A stretch of 64,000 bases of DNA, from the NCBI GenBank assembly GCA_019314375.1, contig JAFCZJ010000003.1, positions 1-64,000 of the forward strand, in the 5' to 3' direction. Origin of the DNA: Deltaproteobacteria bacterium (GTDB lineage: Bacteria; Myxococcota; B64-G9). How positions within the stretch are numbered: position 1 is the stretch's first letter; the number at the start of each line of letters is the position of its first letter. Below, in pieces: positions 54,084-62,693 of this stretch. A model generated the notes under the pieces. It did no database searches. It was not told the DNA's origin and saw nothing but the letters and a program-made list of their open reading frames with translations. Both the position numbers and the translations under genes were made by a program.

Positions 54084-55199
54084 ATGCAAATTCGATCGAC
54101 TTTGGCAGAAGTGGCGTCAGACCCATATTGGGCTCATGGCCCGGACGCGGGAGAGGCAATGGGGGCCCTGCACATCGGCCGCAAACTGAATGCTGAGCAA
54201 TTGACCGAATTATCCGTCATGCCTCGGGACAAACTGAACAAGAACCTGCGGCAACAACTGGCCAAAACACGGAAAGATTTGGACCCCGAGCAAATCCGGC
54301 GACGGGCCGACGTAATGCAACAAAGCCTGGAGGCCGCCATGTTGCTCCAACTTGACGCCAAAATGGGCCAGGCCGCATCCGAGGCCCTGCGTCAAGTGGC
54401 CGCCGACTTTCGACAACTTGGATCCAACAAAATTCCCTGCCTGGCGCGTCTTTTGGAGGCATCTCAGCTTGACGCCAAAAGCTTAGAGGCCGTGCTCGCC
54501 ACCTGGCTGGGTGATGAAGAGCTGGCAAACGGCTTAACGATTCGCCTCAAAAACAAACCCGAAAACCTCATCAAACAGTTGGGCGCGGGCCGACGGGCTG
54601 CGCTGCCCCAAAGCACCGTCTGCCTGCAAGAAATCATGACAGCGATGCACAAAACCGCCAATCAACTCGACATGTTGGCCAACCAGCTCGCCAAACCCTC
54701 GGCAGGCCAGGGCATGCAAACCTTGGACCTTTGCCCCGAGCTTGCAAAGGGATTGCTCGCAACCCAGCCCGCCGACAGCTGCCTGGCCCAGGCCCTGACC
54801 GAGCGACAGGCCGATCATCGACGCTATCGCTCCTACGATCACGGGTTAAAGCTGGCGGGCTCCTTGTTGCTGGACGTCGGGGCTGTATTCGGCGGCCCCC
54901 TGCTGGTCGGTGCCTCGGTGACTTACAACCTGGGCACAGCCGCCCATGGCGCGGAAAATACGATGCGATTGGGCCGCCTGCGCATGCTCGGTGCCTTGAG
55001 CGCAAAGAACCATGCCGAGCACTTGGGCCGTCTGCAAACGCAAAAAAATCGAGCCCTGGGCATGGCGGCCATCGATGTGCTTTCCACTGGCCTTCCGGGC
55101 AACGCATTGTTGAGCGAAGGAGGCGACACCATCAGTCGAATCGTAGCCGAGCCTCCATGGTCCAGGTCCGGCCAGCCGGGAGATAGTCCTGCACGATAA
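54084..55199 (+). CDS. Orphan protein under sigma-54 control
   Basis: The 371-aa protein (MQIRSTLAEVASDPYWAHGP) has no signal peptide. It is rich in Ala, Gln and Leu and largely helical, with coiled-coil-like stretches over residues ~30-140. A hydrophobic, Gly-rich region at ~260-300 (AGSLLLDVGAVFGGPLLVGA) could be a membrane hairpin. I find no family. AGGG lies upstream of the ATG. Its 3' end overlaps the convergent TonB-receptor gene by 68 bases, so mRNA pairing between the two is possible. The perfect sigma-54 promoter suggests regulated expression, for example in development, starvation or motility. Confidence 0.65.
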   Translation: MQIRSTLAEVASDPYWAHGPDAGEAMGALHIGRKLNAEQLTELSVMPRDKLNKNLRQQLAKTRKDLDPEQIRRRADVMQQSLEAAMLLQLDAKMGQAASEALRQVAADFRQLGSNKIPCLARLLEASQLDAKSLEAVLATWLGDEELANGLTIRLKNKPENLIKQLGAGRRAALPQSTVCLQEIMTAMHKTANQLDMLANQLAKPSAGQGMQTLDLCPELAKGLLATQPADSCLAQALTERQADHRRYRSYDHGLKLAGSLLLDVGAVFGGPLLVGASVTYNLGTAAHGAENTMRLGRLRMLGALSAKNHAEHLGRLQTQKNRALGMAAIDVLSTGLPGNALLSEGGDTISRIVAEPPWSRSGQPGDSPAR

Positions 55200-57207
55200 A
55201 ATACTCAGCCTCAAAGAGATTCCGCACCCCCACGGCAAAGGCCACATGCCAAGGACTTTGCCAAAGCAGCTTGGCGTCGGCGAGCCAATAGCCGTCCAGG
55301 CTGCGCCGGGGGATGTCGAGCAACTCGGCATCCAAAAAATCATCATAGTCCCGCTCACCCACGGCCTGCACCTTGAAGGTCAAACTGAGATCCCACCAGC
55401 CGAAAAGGGTCAGCGCGGCGGCCGTCTTCCATAGAGGCTGGTATAGCAAGCGACTGTCATCGGCTGAGTTGCGCGCATCCATGAAGGTGGCGCTTGCCCA
55501 GAAACGCAGATGAGAAAAGAGCAAGACCCTGGCCGACAATTCAGCACCCAGCACCCGGGAGCCGGCCAAATTCATGGCCGAGACCGGCAAGCTGCGATAG
55601 TCGAAGTCGATGGTGTCCGTGCCCTCGTTCCAGAAACCAACCAGCTCAAAACTCAAGCGCCCGTCGAGAAAGCTGCGCCGCCCACCAACCTCAAAGGCCC
55701 AGAGCACCTCCGGTGACAAATTGGGATTGCCCTGAAAATCCAGCCCAAAGCTGGTTTCGTAGCGAAGATAGAGTTCTCCGATGCTGGGCGCGCGGAAACC
55801 CCGGTTGGCGGCCATCCAAACCACGGTTTGCTTGTCGGGTCGCCAGGCCAATCGCAACTTGGGACTAAACGACAGATACTGCTGATGGGTCGAGTACCAG
55901 TAGGCATCCAGACGCAAGCCCCCGGTCAGTTCAAAACCCAGGCCCAGATTCAGCTGACTCTGCGCAAAAAGAGCAGCGTTGGCCAAATCGTAGCTGCCGA
56001 CACCCAACTCGTAAACGTCTCCAATGACCCGCTGGTACTCAATTTCAGCGCCGGCGATGTTGAAAAGCCGATCGAAAAGAAAAAACGAGGCCAAGGAACG
56101 CAGGCCCAAACGATCCGTGTCGTAGGCATTGGGGTTGGATCCGTCCGGATCTTCCACCTGGGCCGAGTAGCGAGTCCAGCTCAAATCCGTGTTCCAACGC
56201 AGACCGGCCCGGTCGTTGTAGGCATGGCCCAAACGCCCGCCCAAGGTGAGGCGCTCAAAACGCCGGGAGCGGCTTGGAAGCGAAGTCCCCTCAAATCCCG
56301 GATTGCCGCCGGCGCTGTGCATCAGGCTCAGGTCCGCCTCTACGCGGTGATAGCGATCCAGATCCAGATGCCCGACCAGGCGTGTGCCATGACGCTCGCT
56401 GTCTGAGTTATGACGGTATTCATCCTCACCAGCCGGCACCAGGCCATCATAGCGCTGCCACCAACCGCTCATGCGAAAGCCCCAGTCCTCGCCTCGGTTC
56501 GACAGGCTGCCGGCCAGACGCCGGCGATTGCCCTCGAGACCCGAAAAGCACTGCTCCATGAGCAAATCCGCCTGCCTTTGGGCGGGTCGCCCGAAAAGTT
56601 GCACCACCCCGCCTACGGCCGTTGAGCCGTAAAGCGCCGAGGCCGGCCCGCGCAAAATTTCCATGCGACTCAAGTCGAACAGCGGCAGCGCCGACCAGTC
56701 CACGCCGTGGGTATCGGGGTTATTGATGACGCGACCGTCCAGGAGCACCAGCACCCGATTGCCGAAACCCCCTGGTTTGAAATCGGAAGAACCCCGAATA
56801 CTCACGTTGCTGCCGTAGCCGCCCGGGCTCATGCGCTGAACGTCCACACCCGCCACACCATCCATGGCGTCGGTCACGTCCGCCGGATTGGAGTCCTCGA
56901 TACGCTGCGCGTCCACAACCCCCACGGCCGCGGCCGTGTCATCGGCATGCTGGGCCGAACGCTCAGCTGTAACCACAACCTTCACCGCATCCGGTGCGAT
57001 CACGTCCTCCTCGGCCCAAATGCGGTCTTTCCATTCGGACTTTTCTTCGGCTCCCTTCTCTTTTTCTTTTTCTCTTTCTTCTTCTGTTTCTGCCTCTGCC
57101 TGCTCACCCTCCCCGGCCTTGGCTGTCCGCAAGCCGAAGCAAAGGACAAAGCACGAAAGCAAAAGACAGGCGGCCAGGCCGCGACAAAATGGAAGGAAAG
57201 TCGGCAT
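55132..57207 (-). CDS. TonB-dependent outer-membrane receptor
   Basis: The start is ATG 57207, overlapping the stop of the upstream lipoprotein gene (TGATG). The product is ~691 aa: signal peptide (MPTFLPFCRGLAACLLLSC...), a Glu/Lys-rich linker, then a plug domain with VVVTAERSAQHADDTA, AVGVVDAQRI and VSIRGSSDFKPGGFGNRVLV, and a 22-strand barrel ending RTWTMEARLRFD. A TonB box is suggested by VKVVVTAE. It takes up a large ligand such as a metal-chelate or vitamin; the substrate is not predictable. It is co-transcribed with the preceding small lipoprotein. Confidence 0.93.
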   Translation of the reverse strand: MPTFLPFCRGLAACLLLSCFVLCFGLRTAKAGEGEQAEAETEEEREKEKEKGAEEKSEWKDRIWAEEDVIAPDAVKVVVTAERSAQHADDTAAAVGVVDAQRIEDSNPADVTDAMDGVAGVDVQRMSPGGYGSNVSIRGSSDFKPGGFGNRVLVLLDGRVINNPDTHGVDWSALPLFDLSRMEILRGPASALYGSTAVGGVVQLFGRPAQRQADLLMEQCFSGLEGNRRRLAGSLSNRGEDWGFRMSGWWQRYDGLVPAGEDEYRHNSDSERHGTRLVGHLDLDRYHRVEADLSLMHSAGGNPGFEGTSLPSRSRRFERLTLGGRLGHAYNDRAGLRWNTDLSWTRYSAQVEDPDGSNPNAYDTDRLGLRSLASFFLFDRLFNIAGAEIEYQRVIGDVYELGVGSYDLANAALFAQSQLNLGLGFELTGGLRLDAYWYSTHQQYLSFSPKLRLAWRPDKQTVVWMAANRGFRAPSIGELYLRYETSFGLDFQGNPNLSPEVLWAFEVGGRRSFLDGRLSFELVGFWNEGTDTIDFDYRSLPVSAMNLAGSRVLGAELSARVLLFSHLRFWASATFMDARNSADDSRLLYQPLWKTAAALTLFGWWDLSLTFKVQAVGERDYDDFLDAELLDIPRRSLDGYWLADAKLLWQSPWHVAFAVGVRNLFEAEYFIVQDYLPAGRTWTMEARLRFD

Positions 57208-57707
57208 CAATACTCGACGGCGAAGGCAGCGCGCATGTCCTCGGAGGCGCTGTAGAGCTCTATGGAGGGTAGTTCCAAGTCCAAAACATCAGGCTGCTCC
57301 ACGCTCAAAACGATGGGGCTAGCCCCCGACAAGTTATCCAGGCTGGTGCCGTAGACCATCACGGGCAGCATATGCTGGGACTGGTCCGGAGGTGCCGGGT
57401 CCTGCCAAGCCACCACCAGACCCTTGTATGTGCCAAAGGGCACGCCCGGATCCTCGATGGCGAAATCCACCAGGTCGCCCGAGGGCCGCTGCAGCACATG
57501 AAACGCTGCCGGCGGGCCGGGCACGAAGTCCGGATCCCAGGGATTCACCTCGAAGAGAGTAAGCAACATACTGCCCTCGGCGGGCCAGCCACCGCTGTGC
57601 CGGAAATAGCCGGTGATGTTGCCGGTGGTCCGAGCAACATCTGAACCGCAGGCAGCCAAAACCATGACCAGCCCTGCTGACGCCAAGCCAATCTTCATCG
57701 CGCCCAT
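57207..57707 (-). CDS. Small lipoprotein coupled to the TonB receptor
   Basis: The 166-aa product starts at 57707 behind GGAGG and has a lipoprotein signal (MKIGLASAGLVMVLAAC). The mature part has an Ig/carboxypeptidase-regulatory-like start (TTGNITGYFRHSGGWPAEGSMLLTLFEV) and several aromatic/Pro-rich turns. It is encoded directly before, and translationally coupled to, the TonB receptor, so it may assist ligand capture at the cell surface. It could be an analogue of SusD-like or periplasmic partner proteins, but I recognise no family. Confidence 0.75.
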   Translation of the reverse strand: MGAMKIGLASAGLVMVLAACGSDVARTTGNITGYFRHSGGWPAEGSMLLTLFEVNPWDPDFVPGPPAAFHVLQRPSGDLVDFAIEDPGVPFGTYKGLVVAWQDPAPPDQSQHMLPVMVYGTSLDNLSGASPIVLSVEQPDVLDLELPSIELYSASEDMRAAFAVEY

Positions 57708-57810
57708 GGCGCTTTCCTCCAGTGACCCCTGGGCTCCAATCTAACAACTCCATCAAGCCTTGGCAACGAGTCCGCTAGACGTCCATCACCCTGTCTGCTA
57801 AGTTTCTTCC

Positions 57811-58641
57811 ATGTTTGGACTCTTTCGATCCTGGCGCCGCCGTCGACTTGCAAAAAAACCAATGCCCGAGCATTGGCTCGCCATCCTGAAATCCAAAGTA
57901 CCCTTTTATCAGCACCTGGCCCCTGAGTACCTTGATCGCTTCCACGAACTGCTCAAGGTCTTCATCTGGGAGAAGTACTTCATCGGTGCCGGGGGCTTGG
58001 AGATAAGCGACGAGCATCGAGTGGTCATCGGTGCCTCGGCCGTACGGCTGATTTTGCACCTGGACCTGGGGTACTACGACCGCCTGACCGAAATCTTAGT
58101 CTATCCCTATGTTTACACCCACCCGGATGTGCAAGGGGCCATTTTTGGTGAGGCTCACACCTGGGGCACGGTGGTCCTGAGTTGGCCTGCCGTGGAGCAG
58201 GGCCTGGCCAACCCTTCCGACGGCCACGAGACCGCCGGCCATGAGTTCGCGCATGTCTTGGATCAAGCGGACGGCGTCTTCGACGGCACGCCGGAGCTAA
58301 GTGCCCGGGGAGATTACGATCCCTGGGCGCAAACCATGAGCAAGCACTACCTGCGCCTGCGCAAACGTCGACGACCCGAGCGAGACGTGATGCGCATGTA
58401 CGGTGCCACCAACGAGGCCGAGTTCTTTGCCGTGGCCACGGAAAGCTTCTTTGAAAAACCGCAGACGATGAAAGAAAAAACCCCGGATCTCTACGCCGAA
58501 ATGCAGGCCTTTTATGGCGGCGATCCGGCCAGCGCCATGCCTGAAGACGAAATCATGCCGGTCCGGCGGGTCTATCCCAACGATCCCTGCCCCTGCGGCA
58601 GCGGCAAGAAACACAAAAAATGCTGCGGCCGACGCGTCTGA
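57811..58641 (+). CDS. mtfA: MtfA-like zinc peptidase with SEC-C tail
   Basis: The 276-aa protein has the HExxH zinc motif (AGHEFAHVLDQADG, with the zinc His at ~144 and 148) and the downstream acidic residue region expected of the MtfA/M90 family. In E. coli MtfA links to glucose-PTS control through Mlc; whether this holds here is unknown. It ends in a SEC-C metal-binding motif (DPCPCGSGKKHKKCC), which is unusual for MtfA and may bind zinc. There is no clear Shine-Dalgarno. It is cytoplasmic. Confidence 0.9.
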   Translation: MFGLFRSWRRRRLAKKPMPEHWLAILKSKVPFYQHLAPEYLDRFHELLKVFIWEKYFIGAGGLEISDEHRVVIGASAVRLILHLDLGYYDRLTEILVYPYVYTHPDVQGAIFGEAHTWGTVVLSWPAVEQGLANPSDGHETAGHEFAHVLDQADGVFDGTPELSARGDYDPWAQTMSKHYLRLRKRRRPERDVMRMYGATNEAEFFAVATESFFEKPQTMKEKTPDLYAEMQAFYGGDPASAMPEDEIMPVRRVYPNDPCPCGSGKKHKKCCGRRV

Positions 58642-58701
58642 CACGTTGACCCTCCGTCCATCGCATGCTTCAATCCCCCCGAACCCAAAGGGGAGGAAGC
58701 C

Positions 58702-60672
58702 ATGCAAAGCAAAATCTCCATCATCGCCCTGTTGTCGCTCCTGTTTGCCTGGGCCGTCCCGAGCCGGGCCGCGGATCACAAACCCGGCGACAATCTGGTG
58801 GTCGAAGGATTACCACCGATACCGGCGGAATTGGTGGCCGAACTGGCCCGTTACCAGAACCTCCGCTCGGCTTCCTTCGCGGACTGGTTGCCGGGCCGAG
58901 GTGGCATGCTCATCCAGACACGTTTCGCCCAAACAAGCCAAATCCATCGGCTGCATCAAGCCGAGGGCATGCGCGAACAGCTGACTTTCTTTGACGAACG
59001 AGTGGCCTGGACCGCGGCCTGCCCGGCCAAGAACTGCGAGTTCTTGGTTTTTGGCATGGACACAGGTGGCACGGAAAAATATCAGCTCCACCGATTGGAT
59101 CTGACCACGGGTCGCCACAGCCAGCTCACGCCGGGCAAAGGCCGCAACATGGGCTCGGTCTTCGACCCCCAGGGCAAGCACTTGGCCTACTGCTCCACCC
59201 GACGTAACGCCAAAGATTTCGACCTTTACCTCATGGATCCGCGTAAGCCCGAAAGCGATCGTCTCTTGCTCGAGGTCAAGGGTCTCCACATGCCTTTGGT
59301 CTTTTCACCGGACGGCAAGAGCCTCCTGGTCCTGCACTACATATCGGCCAATTCCAGCCACCTCTATTTGGTGGATGTGCAAAGCGGCAAGACCACGGCT
59401 TTGGACCCCGCGGACGAAAAGGACGTGGCCTACAAAGACGCCAAGTTCTCCAAAGACGGCAAACGCATCTATTTCACCTCGGACCGCAAGTGGGAATTCG
59501 TGCGTCTGGGTTATGTGGACACGGCCTCGGCCGGCAAAGACTTCGAGCCCAAGTGGCTCACAAGCCAAATCAATTGGGACGTGGAGCACTTCGACCTGTC
59601 CTCGAACGGTCGCCTGGTGGCCTTCGTCACCAATGAAGACGGCATGAGCAAGTTGCACATGATCACGCCGGCGGGGAAGAAACAAAAAAAATCTCCGAAG
59701 CTGCCCTCGGGCGTCATCCGCGGCATCCAATTTCAGCGTGATGGACGCAAACTGGCCATCTCCCTCAGCGGCACCCAAACCCCAGGCGACGTCTTCGTTT
59801 ACGACCCCAAAAAAAAGAAAGTCCGCCGCTGGACCCACTCGGAAACCGGCGGTCTGGATCTTTCGATCTTTGCCGAGCCCGAACTCATCCACTTCCCCAC
59901 CTTTGACCAGGACGGAGAGGGCCCGCGCCAAATACCAGCCTTTGTCTACCTACCGCCCAAAGAACGCTTCAAGCCGCCCTACCCGGTCATGATCTCCATC
60001 CATGGTGGCCCGGAAGGACAAGCACGGCCACGTTTCTTGGGGCAAGCTCAATATCGCATCCAGGAGCTGGGTATCGCCCTGGTCATGCCCAACGTGCGCG
60101 GCTCGTCCGGCTACGGCAAGAACTACCTGACCCTGGACAACGGCAAAAAGCGGGAAAACTCGGTGCGCGACATCGGCGCGCTTTTGGATGCCATCGCCAA
60201 ACGCGAAGATTTAGACGAAAAACGAGTACTCGTTTCCGGCGGATCCTACGGTGGCTACATGAGCCTGGCCAGCCTGACCTACTACAGTGATCGCCTGCTG
60301 GGCGGCATCGACTACGTGGGCATTTCCAGTTTCGTCACCTTTCTGGAAAACACCAAGGCCTACAGGCAGGATCTGCGACGGGTCGAGTACGGCGATGAAC
60401 GAAACTCGGCCATGCGCATGTTCCTGGATATGATTTCGCCATTGAACAATGCTGAAAAAATCAAAGTGCCGCTCTTCGTCATCCAGGGTGCCAACGATCC
60501 ACGAGTGCCCGCCAGCGAGGCAGAGCAAATCGTGAAAAAATTACGCAGCAAGGGCGGCAAGGTTTGGTACCTTTTGGCCAAAGACGAGGGCCACGGCTTC
60601 GTCAAGAAGCGCAATAAGGACTTCGCCAACACGGCCGTCGTCATGTTCCTGAAAAAAATCCTACTCAAATAG
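58702..60672 (+). CDS. S9 family serine peptidase (prolyl-oligopeptidase type)
   Basis: The 656-aa protein has a signal peptide (MQSKISIIALLSLLFAWAVPSRA) behind GGAGG, so it is exported. The N-terminal ~390 residues form a WD/beta-propeller (for example LTPGKGRNMGSVFDPQGKHLAY). The C-terminal alpha/beta hydrolase domain has the nucleophile elbow GGSYGGYMS (Ser ~515), GANDPRVPASEAEQI with the catalytic Asp, and DEGHGF with the catalytic His. It should cleave short peptides, with dipeptidyl- or acylaminoacyl-peptidase-like specificity. Transketolase follows 17 bases on, suggesting an operon of convenience. Confidence 0.93.
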   Translation: MQSKISIIALLSLLFAWAVPSRAADHKPGDNLVVEGLPPIPAELVAELARYQNLRSASFADWLPGRGGMLIQTRFAQTSQIHRLHQAEGMREQLTFFDERVAWTAACPAKNCEFLVFGMDTGGTEKYQLHRLDLTTGRHSQLTPGKGRNMGSVFDPQGKHLAYCSTRRNAKDFDLYLMDPRKPESDRLLLEVKGLHMPLVFSPDGKSLLVLHYISANSSHLYLVDVQSGKTTALDPADEKDVAYKDAKFSKDGKRIYFTSDRKWEFVRLGYVDTASAGKDFEPKWLTSQINWDVEHFDLSSNGRLVAFVTNEDGMSKLHMITPAGKKQKKSPKLPSGVIRGIQFQRDGRKLAISLSGTQTPGDVFVYDPKKKKVRRWTHSETGGLDLSIFAEPELIHFPTFDQDGEGPRQIPAFVYLPPKERFKPPYPVMISIHGGPEGQARPRFLGQAQYRIQELGIALVMPNVRGSSGYGKNYLTLDNGKKRENSVRDIGALLDAIAKREDLDEKRVLVSGGSYGGYMSLASLTYYSDRLLGGIDYVGISSFVTFLENTKAYRQDLRRVEYGDERNSAMRMFLDMISPLNNAEKIKVPLFVIQGANDPRVPASEAEQIVKKLRSKGGKVWYLLAKDEGHGFVKKRNKDFANTAVVMFLKKILLK

Positions 60673-60689
60673 GCAGGAGAGAAAGCAAG

Positions 60690-62681
60690 ATGAGCAAGCA
60701 AACGATCGACATCGAACAACGCGCGGTTCACTGCATCCGCATGCTGGCGGCCGACGGCGTCGAGCAAGCCAACAGCGGCCATCCGGGCATGCCCATGGGC
60801 ATGGCCGACTGCGCCTACCTGCTATACCACAAGATGATGCGACACGATCCCGCACAACCCGACTGGCCGGGTCGGGATCGTTTCATCCTGTCGGCGGGTC
60901 ACGGATCCATGCTGCTTTATGCGATGCTGCACTTGAGCGGCTACGACCTGAGTCTGGATGACCTGAAAGCCTTTCGCCAATTGGACAGCCGCACCCCGGG
61001 TCATCCCGAACTGGGCCACACCCCGGGCGTCGAGACCACCACAGGCCCCCTGGGGCAGGGACTCGGTAATGCAGTGGGCCTGGCCTTGGCCAGCCGCATG
61101 TTGAACGCACGCCTGGAAGACGAAGGTTTCTCACCAGCCGACTTTCGCGTCTTCGGCATCGTCGGCGATGGAGATCTAATGGAGGGTTTGTCCTCCGAGG
61201 TCGCAAGCCTTGCAGGCCATTGGAAGTTGGGCAACTTGAACTTCATCTACGACGACAACCGCATCTCCATCGAGGGCTCCACCGAGTTGGCCTTCACCGA
61301 GAATGTGGTCAAGCGCTTCGAGGCCTATGGTTGGCAAGTGCTGGAAGTAGACGCCCACGATCGAAAGGCTGTTCTGGCCGCCCTGGAAAAAGCCGCCAAT
61401 GAAAACGATCGCCCAAGCCTGATCAAAGCCTCCAGCCACATTGGTTTCGGCAGCCCCCTCCGGCAGGACACGGCGGCAGCCCACGGAAGCCCACTGGGCC
61501 CTGATGAGTTGAAGGCAACAAAAGAGAACCTGGGCTGGCCCACCGAGCCTGCCTTCTTCATCCCCGACGAGGTGCAAGCCCATTTTGCTGAACGGGCCGA
61601 GTCATTAGGAAGCCTTCGCGCCGACTGGCAAGAAAAATACGAGGCTTGGCGCGAAAGGGCTCCGGAGAAGGCCCAGCTTTGGGACGCCATGCAGAGCAAA
61701 CCGCTTGCAAAGGAACTGCTCGGCCCGCTCATGGAAGCGGCAGGGCCTGACGCGGCCGCCACTCGGGCCCTTTCGGGCAAGGTCTTGCAGAAAGCCGCCG
61801 CCCTCTTGCCTGCCCTGGTGGGCGGCTCCGCCGATCTATCTCCTTCGAACAAAACCGAACTCAAAGACCTGCCGGCCGTGCAGGCGGGATCCTACGAAGG
61901 ACGCAATCTGCACTTTGGCGTAAGGGAACACGCCATGGGCTCCATCATGAACGGCATGATTTTAAGCGGCGGCCTCATCCCTTACGGCGGTACCTTCATG
62001 GTCTTCGCCGACTACATGCGCCCGGCGATGCGCCTGGCTGCTTTGATGAATTTGGGCTGCATTTACGTCCTCACCCACGACAGCATTTTCGTGGGAGAAG
62101 ACGGACCCACCCACCAGCCGGTGGAGCACTTGGCTTCTTTGCGCTGCATCCCCAACTTGGTGGTACTGCGACCGGCGGATCCGGCCGAGACGGCCGCCGC
62201 CTGGACCGTGGCTCTCTCCCGTCGAGACGGCCCCACGGCCCTGGTGCTGACCCGACAAAAACTGCCCGTCTTGAAGCGACCGGATGGGTTCAAACCCGAA
62301 GACCTGCTGGACGGCGCCTACACCCTCGTAGAAGAACAAAGCGAGCACAAGGCCGTGGTCGTGGCCACGGGCAGCGAGGTGGCACCCGCCGCCGCCGCCG
62401 CTCGCAAGCTGGGCATCCGGGCTTTGTCCATGCCCTCCCTGGAACTCTTTTTGGCTCAACCTGAAGCCAAACGGAAAGCCCTTTTGCCGCCCGACTGGAA
62501 AGTGGCCGTGGTGGAGACCAGCCGGGATCCTGGCTGGCACCGTCTCGCGGGTCCGGATGGTCTAATCATCGGCATGGAAGGCTTCGGTGCTTCGGCACCA
62601 GCATCGGAATTGGCGAAGCAATTCGGCTTCACAGATTCCGCCATCGAGCAGAAACTCGAAGATTGGCTAAAAAAAGAATAG
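60690..62681 (+). CDS. tkt: Transketolase
   Basis: The enzyme transfers two-carbon units in the pentose phosphate pathway, using thiamine diphosphate. The 663-aa protein has the expected motifs: NSGHPGMPMGMADCAYLLYH, the TPP-binding GDGDLMEGLSSEVASLAGH with IYDDN, and the pyrimidine-domain stretch GSADLSPSNKT ending with DSIFVGEDGPTHQPVEHLASLR. It is of normal family length. GGAG precedes the ATG. It ends 13 bases from the convergent SecD-like gene. Confidence 0.96.
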   Translation: MSKQTIDIEQRAVHCIRMLAADGVEQANSGHPGMPMGMADCAYLLYHKMMRHDPAQPDWPGRDRFILSAGHGSMLLYAMLHLSGYDLSLDDLKAFRQLDSRTPGHPELGHTPGVETTTGPLGQGLGNAVGLALASRMLNARLEDEGFSPADFRVFGIVGDGDLMEGLSSEVASLAGHWKLGNLNFIYDDNRISIEGSTELAFTENVVKRFEAYGWQVLEVDAHDRKAVLAALEKAANENDRPSLIKASSHIGFGSPLRQDTAAAHGSPLGPDELKATKENLGWPTEPAFFIPDEVQAHFAERAESLGSLRADWQEKYEAWRERAPEKAQLWDAMQSKPLAKELLGPLMEAAGPDAAATRALSGKVLQKAAALLPALVGGSADLSPSNKTELKDLPAVQAGSYEGRNLHFGVREHAMGSIMNGMILSGGLIPYGGTFMVFADYMRPAMRLAALMNLGCIYVLTHDSIFVGEDGPTHQPVEHLASLRCIPNLVVLRPADPAETAAAWTVALSRRDGPTALVLTRQKLPVLKRPDGFKPEDLLDGAYTLVEEQSEHKAVVVATGSEVAPAAAAARKLGIRALSMPSLELFLAQPEAKRKALLPPDWKVAVVETSRDPGWHRLAGPDGLIIGMEGFGASAPASELAKQFGFTDSAIEQKLEDWLKKE

Positions 62682-62693
62682 GGTCTTTGGTCC

